Assembly (NCBI RefSeq): GCF_030272615.1
Contig: NC_081412.1
Coordinates: 342,855,870 to 342,919,869 of the forward strand
Direction of reading: 5' to 3'
Source of the DNA: Cryptomeria japonica
Lineage: Eukaryota > Streptophyta > Pinopsida > Cupressales > Cupressaceae
DNA: 64,000 bases
Below are positions 61,021-64,000 of this stretch, piece by piece. Numbering within the stretch: the first letter of the stretch is position 1; every line of letters starts with the position of its first letter. Under the pieces are notes generated by a model. The model did no database searches. It had not been told where the DNA came from and was given only the letters and a program-made list of their open reading frames with translations. Made by a program: the position numbers and the translations under genes.

Positions 61021-64000
61021 GTTACTATATAAAAATAATTAGGAAAGGAGCTACCAAGATAGATTGGGGTGACCAGATCAGTGATACACTTTGTGCATAA
61101 TTGAAAGAGGTCAAAATAACACTAAAATTATACATGGCCTCATACCTTGTATATGCAGCCACCTCCATGAGGCAATATCCAAGTTTGTCTACAAAGGGTA
61201 ACAGGAGGTTAGTGCCTGTTTGGAATTATTATGATCAACTCACAATCAATAATCAAGGAACTCATTTTAGAAGAGTCAATGATGCGTTCTTTGCTGTATG
61301 GAAATGTATGTTTGATAAGGACTTACAAAAGAAGAGACTTTCAGAGGCAGCATACAGTAAAGTTTCTCATTTTGGATGTGTCTTTCTCTACTTCCCCACT
61401 TTCGCTTACATCCACATAGAATGTTTTGCAAGAGAACCCTTTATTTTACCAAGATATCCATCTAATAAAATTATACTCATGGAGTTATGTCAGAAATTAA
61501 TTTATGTACATGAAAAGAAGTCACAAGCTCATAAGATAGGCTTAAAGTTTCCAGAATCTATTGGCTGATATTCAATTATGACCAACCCCAAGGCCAAGAA
61601 CATGGAAAGAGAAATGCAATGGAATACTATGAGGAGATTCAAAGCCTGAAATAATTTTGATCGGAATGAATAATAAAAGCAAAAGAAATTACACTCATGT
61701 ATTCAGGTTTGAAGATGTATGGGTTGATTGTAAGGATGAAGAGGATGTGAGGATAATGGATTTTAGTCGCCTTACATTGGAGCAAATTGAAATTATGGAT
61801 TTGGCCAAAATCCTGATGACCATGGAGGATATTGATGACATAATAGACCAAGTCTATTTTGAATGAAAGATTGTTGATTCCCCACTACCACTTGTTCAAT
61901 GGTCGAAAAAGGAAAGTAAATCCATTACTCAAAGAATTGCTCCTATTTTGGCCAATACTAATGCATGCTTATTAAAGAAGAAGATCAAAATGAAACAACT
62001 TCCTGCCAGTTCTGGTGATGATGACAACAATGACGGTCCAGTTGGTAAAACAACTACAGCTGAAACGAGGACCAAAAGCAAATAAGATCTGCAAACACCA
62101 CCAGCAATCCCTTTGACATAATCTAAGGGAAAAGGACCTAAAATAAAATTCGCAATCAAAGCGTCTAAGAAAGGTGAATCTTCTTCAGCAGTACAAGAGA
62201 CACCAACAAAGGAGCTAGAGAAACAATCTATTGTAGAAACTGAGAAAGAAAAAGAACCAGAAGAAGGGGAAATTCCTCGTCAAGAGGAAATACAGGTTGA
62301 AGAACCAACTCATCAAGGAGAGAGAAATACTCCCACCACTTCAGAGGTATCAACTCATACAAAGGTTATTATTCATTTTATTTAATCTAACTCAGATCAA
62401 GAAGATGAGGAGTATAATGATGAAGAGTTGAATATGGAAATACCACAATTAGAGGATGCTCAACAATATTTTACATTGTCTAATTTCTCCAGTTTGGATG
62501 ATATTCCTTCATCCACTATTGAATCCTCAATTTTGGATTTTACTGAAACTATGGAGCAAGCATTTGTAGAACAACAGATGGTACCTTTACCTTCCATGAC
62601 AATCATAGCTGAAGTTCCACTCCATGTGATAACTGTGATTACCACTAGCATACCATCCACTCTTCCATCCATAGTTGTTACAAAGGAGGCATCAATAGCA
62701 ACTACTATTGCTACGTTAGCTGGCATATCACTGGATGCCACAACCTTGTTACCAATAATTGCATCTACAACTGCTGCAACTTCAAGTCAGAATTCTCCTC
62801 AAATACCGGTTGATACTCGGCAAGAGGCCACAACTACATTCAATGATACAAAATTAACACCATGGATGGATGTAGTAGCTCCCAAAAGAAAGAAACAGGT
62901 AATTTCACCAGATGAATTTGATTTTGAACAGTTGGCTCCTCCCAAATCTAAAGGTACTAAAAAGACAAATATTGTTTCTTAGGTACAAGTGTATCCAACT
63001 TCCAAAAAGAAATATGTTGAGGTTATGGTGCCCTCTTGAGACAAGAATAAGGATAATATACAAGTCGGGGATTATACTATGCAAATTGTAGAGCTTGGAG
63101 TGGAGACACATGAAAGTGTCAAGTTAGATTCCCAAACTGCTTTTAATTCTTTGGTGTGAAGATTTGAATAAGAAAGAGATGAAAAGAGCGAATTAAAGTA
63201 GAAATGTGAGTAGTTAAGCCGTGTGATTCTCAAAGTCACACAATATTCCCAGGAAATCGAGCCAATTATTTCCTCAATGGATACTAAGGCTCTCAAGAAG
63301 GTGGAATAGGTGGGCATCAAATGTGAGCAGTTAACCAGTGTGCTTCTCAAAGTCACACGATCTTCCCAGGAAATCGAGCCAATTGTTTCCTCAATGGATA
63401 CTGAGGCTCTCAAGAAGGTGGAATAGGTGGGCATCAAAGGTCAAGTAGTGGATGAGTGGATTGCTCGATTAAAATTAGAAGGTTCTCATCTTCTAGATTC
63501 AACGTTTAAGTTGCTGGCTGATTTTGAAATTATCCAAAGTCAAATGCAAGGTATTAAAACTTCTTTATCTCATGAAGTAGAAGATATTGAAAGAAGTGCA
63601 ACTCTTAGGTATAAAATGGAGGATTCAAAATTGACGTCCTCATGGAGAATAAGATAATTACACCAGAGAGAAATATATCCAAATTATGTCATTATTTTCT
63701 CACAAGAAAGAAACAATAAGGTCAATGATTGTGGAGTTGGATCGAGAAAAGAAGGAAGGTGATGATCAAATTGATCTTATTTCAACCAGAATAGCTGATA
63801 TTCCTTGTTAGTTGTATGATGATAATCAAAACCTCGTGACCAGTGATGCCATCATACAAGAATTTATTTCCTTAATGGATCACTATACAGAACAAGATTT
63901 CTCATAGAATGCATTTGATAAATTGCTAGAAATACAAGTCAGTTTTGAAGTCCTTGCATCAATGTTGAAAGATGGAAAAAAGAAATACATAAGGCTGAAT
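61021..64000 (+). pseudogene. Element F accessory gene, 3' LTR copy, second part
   Basis: Parallel to 44738-47610 of the 5' LTR. Keeps IIRKGATKIDWGDQISDTLCA, FRFEDVWVDCKDEEDV, the acidic linker, an open 184-codon stretch (62428-62982) with APKRKKQVISPDEFDFEQLA, and DEWIARLKLEGSHLLDS. An extra copy of an about 120-bp segment (63220-63310 and 63335-63430, around cacacgatcttcccaggaaa) is present here but not in the 5' LTR. Runs off the window end. Confidence 0.75.

Larger units (their letters stand above)
42681..64000 (+). mobile_element. Element F: Ty3/gypsy element with about 6-kb LTRs carrying an accessory gene
   Basis: Plus-strand element. 5' LTR 42681-48661 (TGTTG to CAACA), PBS at 48668, gag-pol 48794-54622, and 3' LTR from 54805 past the window end, interrupted by insertion G. 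Both LTRs contain a palindrome array and a long accessory frame. No clear polypurine tract was seen in 54623-54804. All genes are broken, so this copy is dead. Confidence 0.85.
54805..64000 (+). repeat. Element F 3' LTR, interrupted and truncated by the window end
   Basis: Starts TGTTGTCCTTGATTTCAGCA as at 42681 and runs in parallel with it up to 56823, then from 61021 to 64000 (the left equivalent of about 47610). The break is insertion G. Confidence 0.87.

Noticed and set aside
1-64000. Host protein-coding or tRNA/rRNA genes
   Set aside because: All longer frames fall in identified retroelements or their LTRs. No convincing exon structure or RNA gene was seen.

Overview
This window looks like intergenic DNA from a large, repeat-rich seed-plant genome. 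The species cannot be fixed from the sequence; a gymnosperm-type genome would fit. I found no host gene, tRNA, rRNA or prokaryotic feature. Nearly all 64 kb is LTR retrotransposons nested inside one another, plus one LINE 3' end and one 4.2-kb insertion of unknown class. All retroelement reading frames carry stops or frameshifts, so coding features are given as pseudogenes.

Layout. (A) A minus-strand Ty1/copia element fills 1-27041; its left LTR is cut by the window start. Two younger minus-strand elements split it. (C) is a LARD-like element, 1391-13648, with 4.24-kb LTRs and a non-coding interior, sitting in the RT/RNase H region. (B), 8.2 kb at 15405-23560, sits in the integrase. It carries a coiled-coil/zinc-knuckle gag-like gene and a very long unknown gene, but no pol. 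A itself lies inside the LTR of (E), a plus-strand element seen at 27042-28614 and 37352-41004. Between the E LTRs lies (D), a minus-strand Ty3/gypsy gag-pol (about 29150-36131), whose RT is split by a solo copia LTR (31235-32643). E abuts the 3' end of an L1-type LINE (41005-41757). After an AT-rich stretch and an unidentified LTR-like start (42413), plus-strand Ty3/gypsy element (F) runs from 42681 past the window end.

The most unusual system is F. Its two LTR copies (42681-48661 and 54805 to beyond 64000) are about 6 kb. Before a TATA box (47899), each holds (i) an array of about 17 imperfect palindromes centred on TTTAAA or TTTTAAAA, whose outer arms differ from unit to unit but stay self-complementary, and (ii) a long accessory reading frame of about 3.7 kb. 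The accessory gene therefore lies in U3 and would be present at the 3' end of genomic RNA. Its product resembles, remotely but in the same order of motifs, the about 1,100-codon accessory protein of copia-like element B. Gag, protease, an RNase H-like domain, RT, RNase H and integrase lie between the LTRs (48662-54804). The RNase H-like domain before RT is also present in D.

The 3' LTR of F is interrupted by a 4197-bp insertion (56824-61020) flanked by gttac. All boundaries were read by eye from repeats, TG/CA ends, PBS/PPT motifs and target-site duplications. Family names rest on motif recognition, not on a search.
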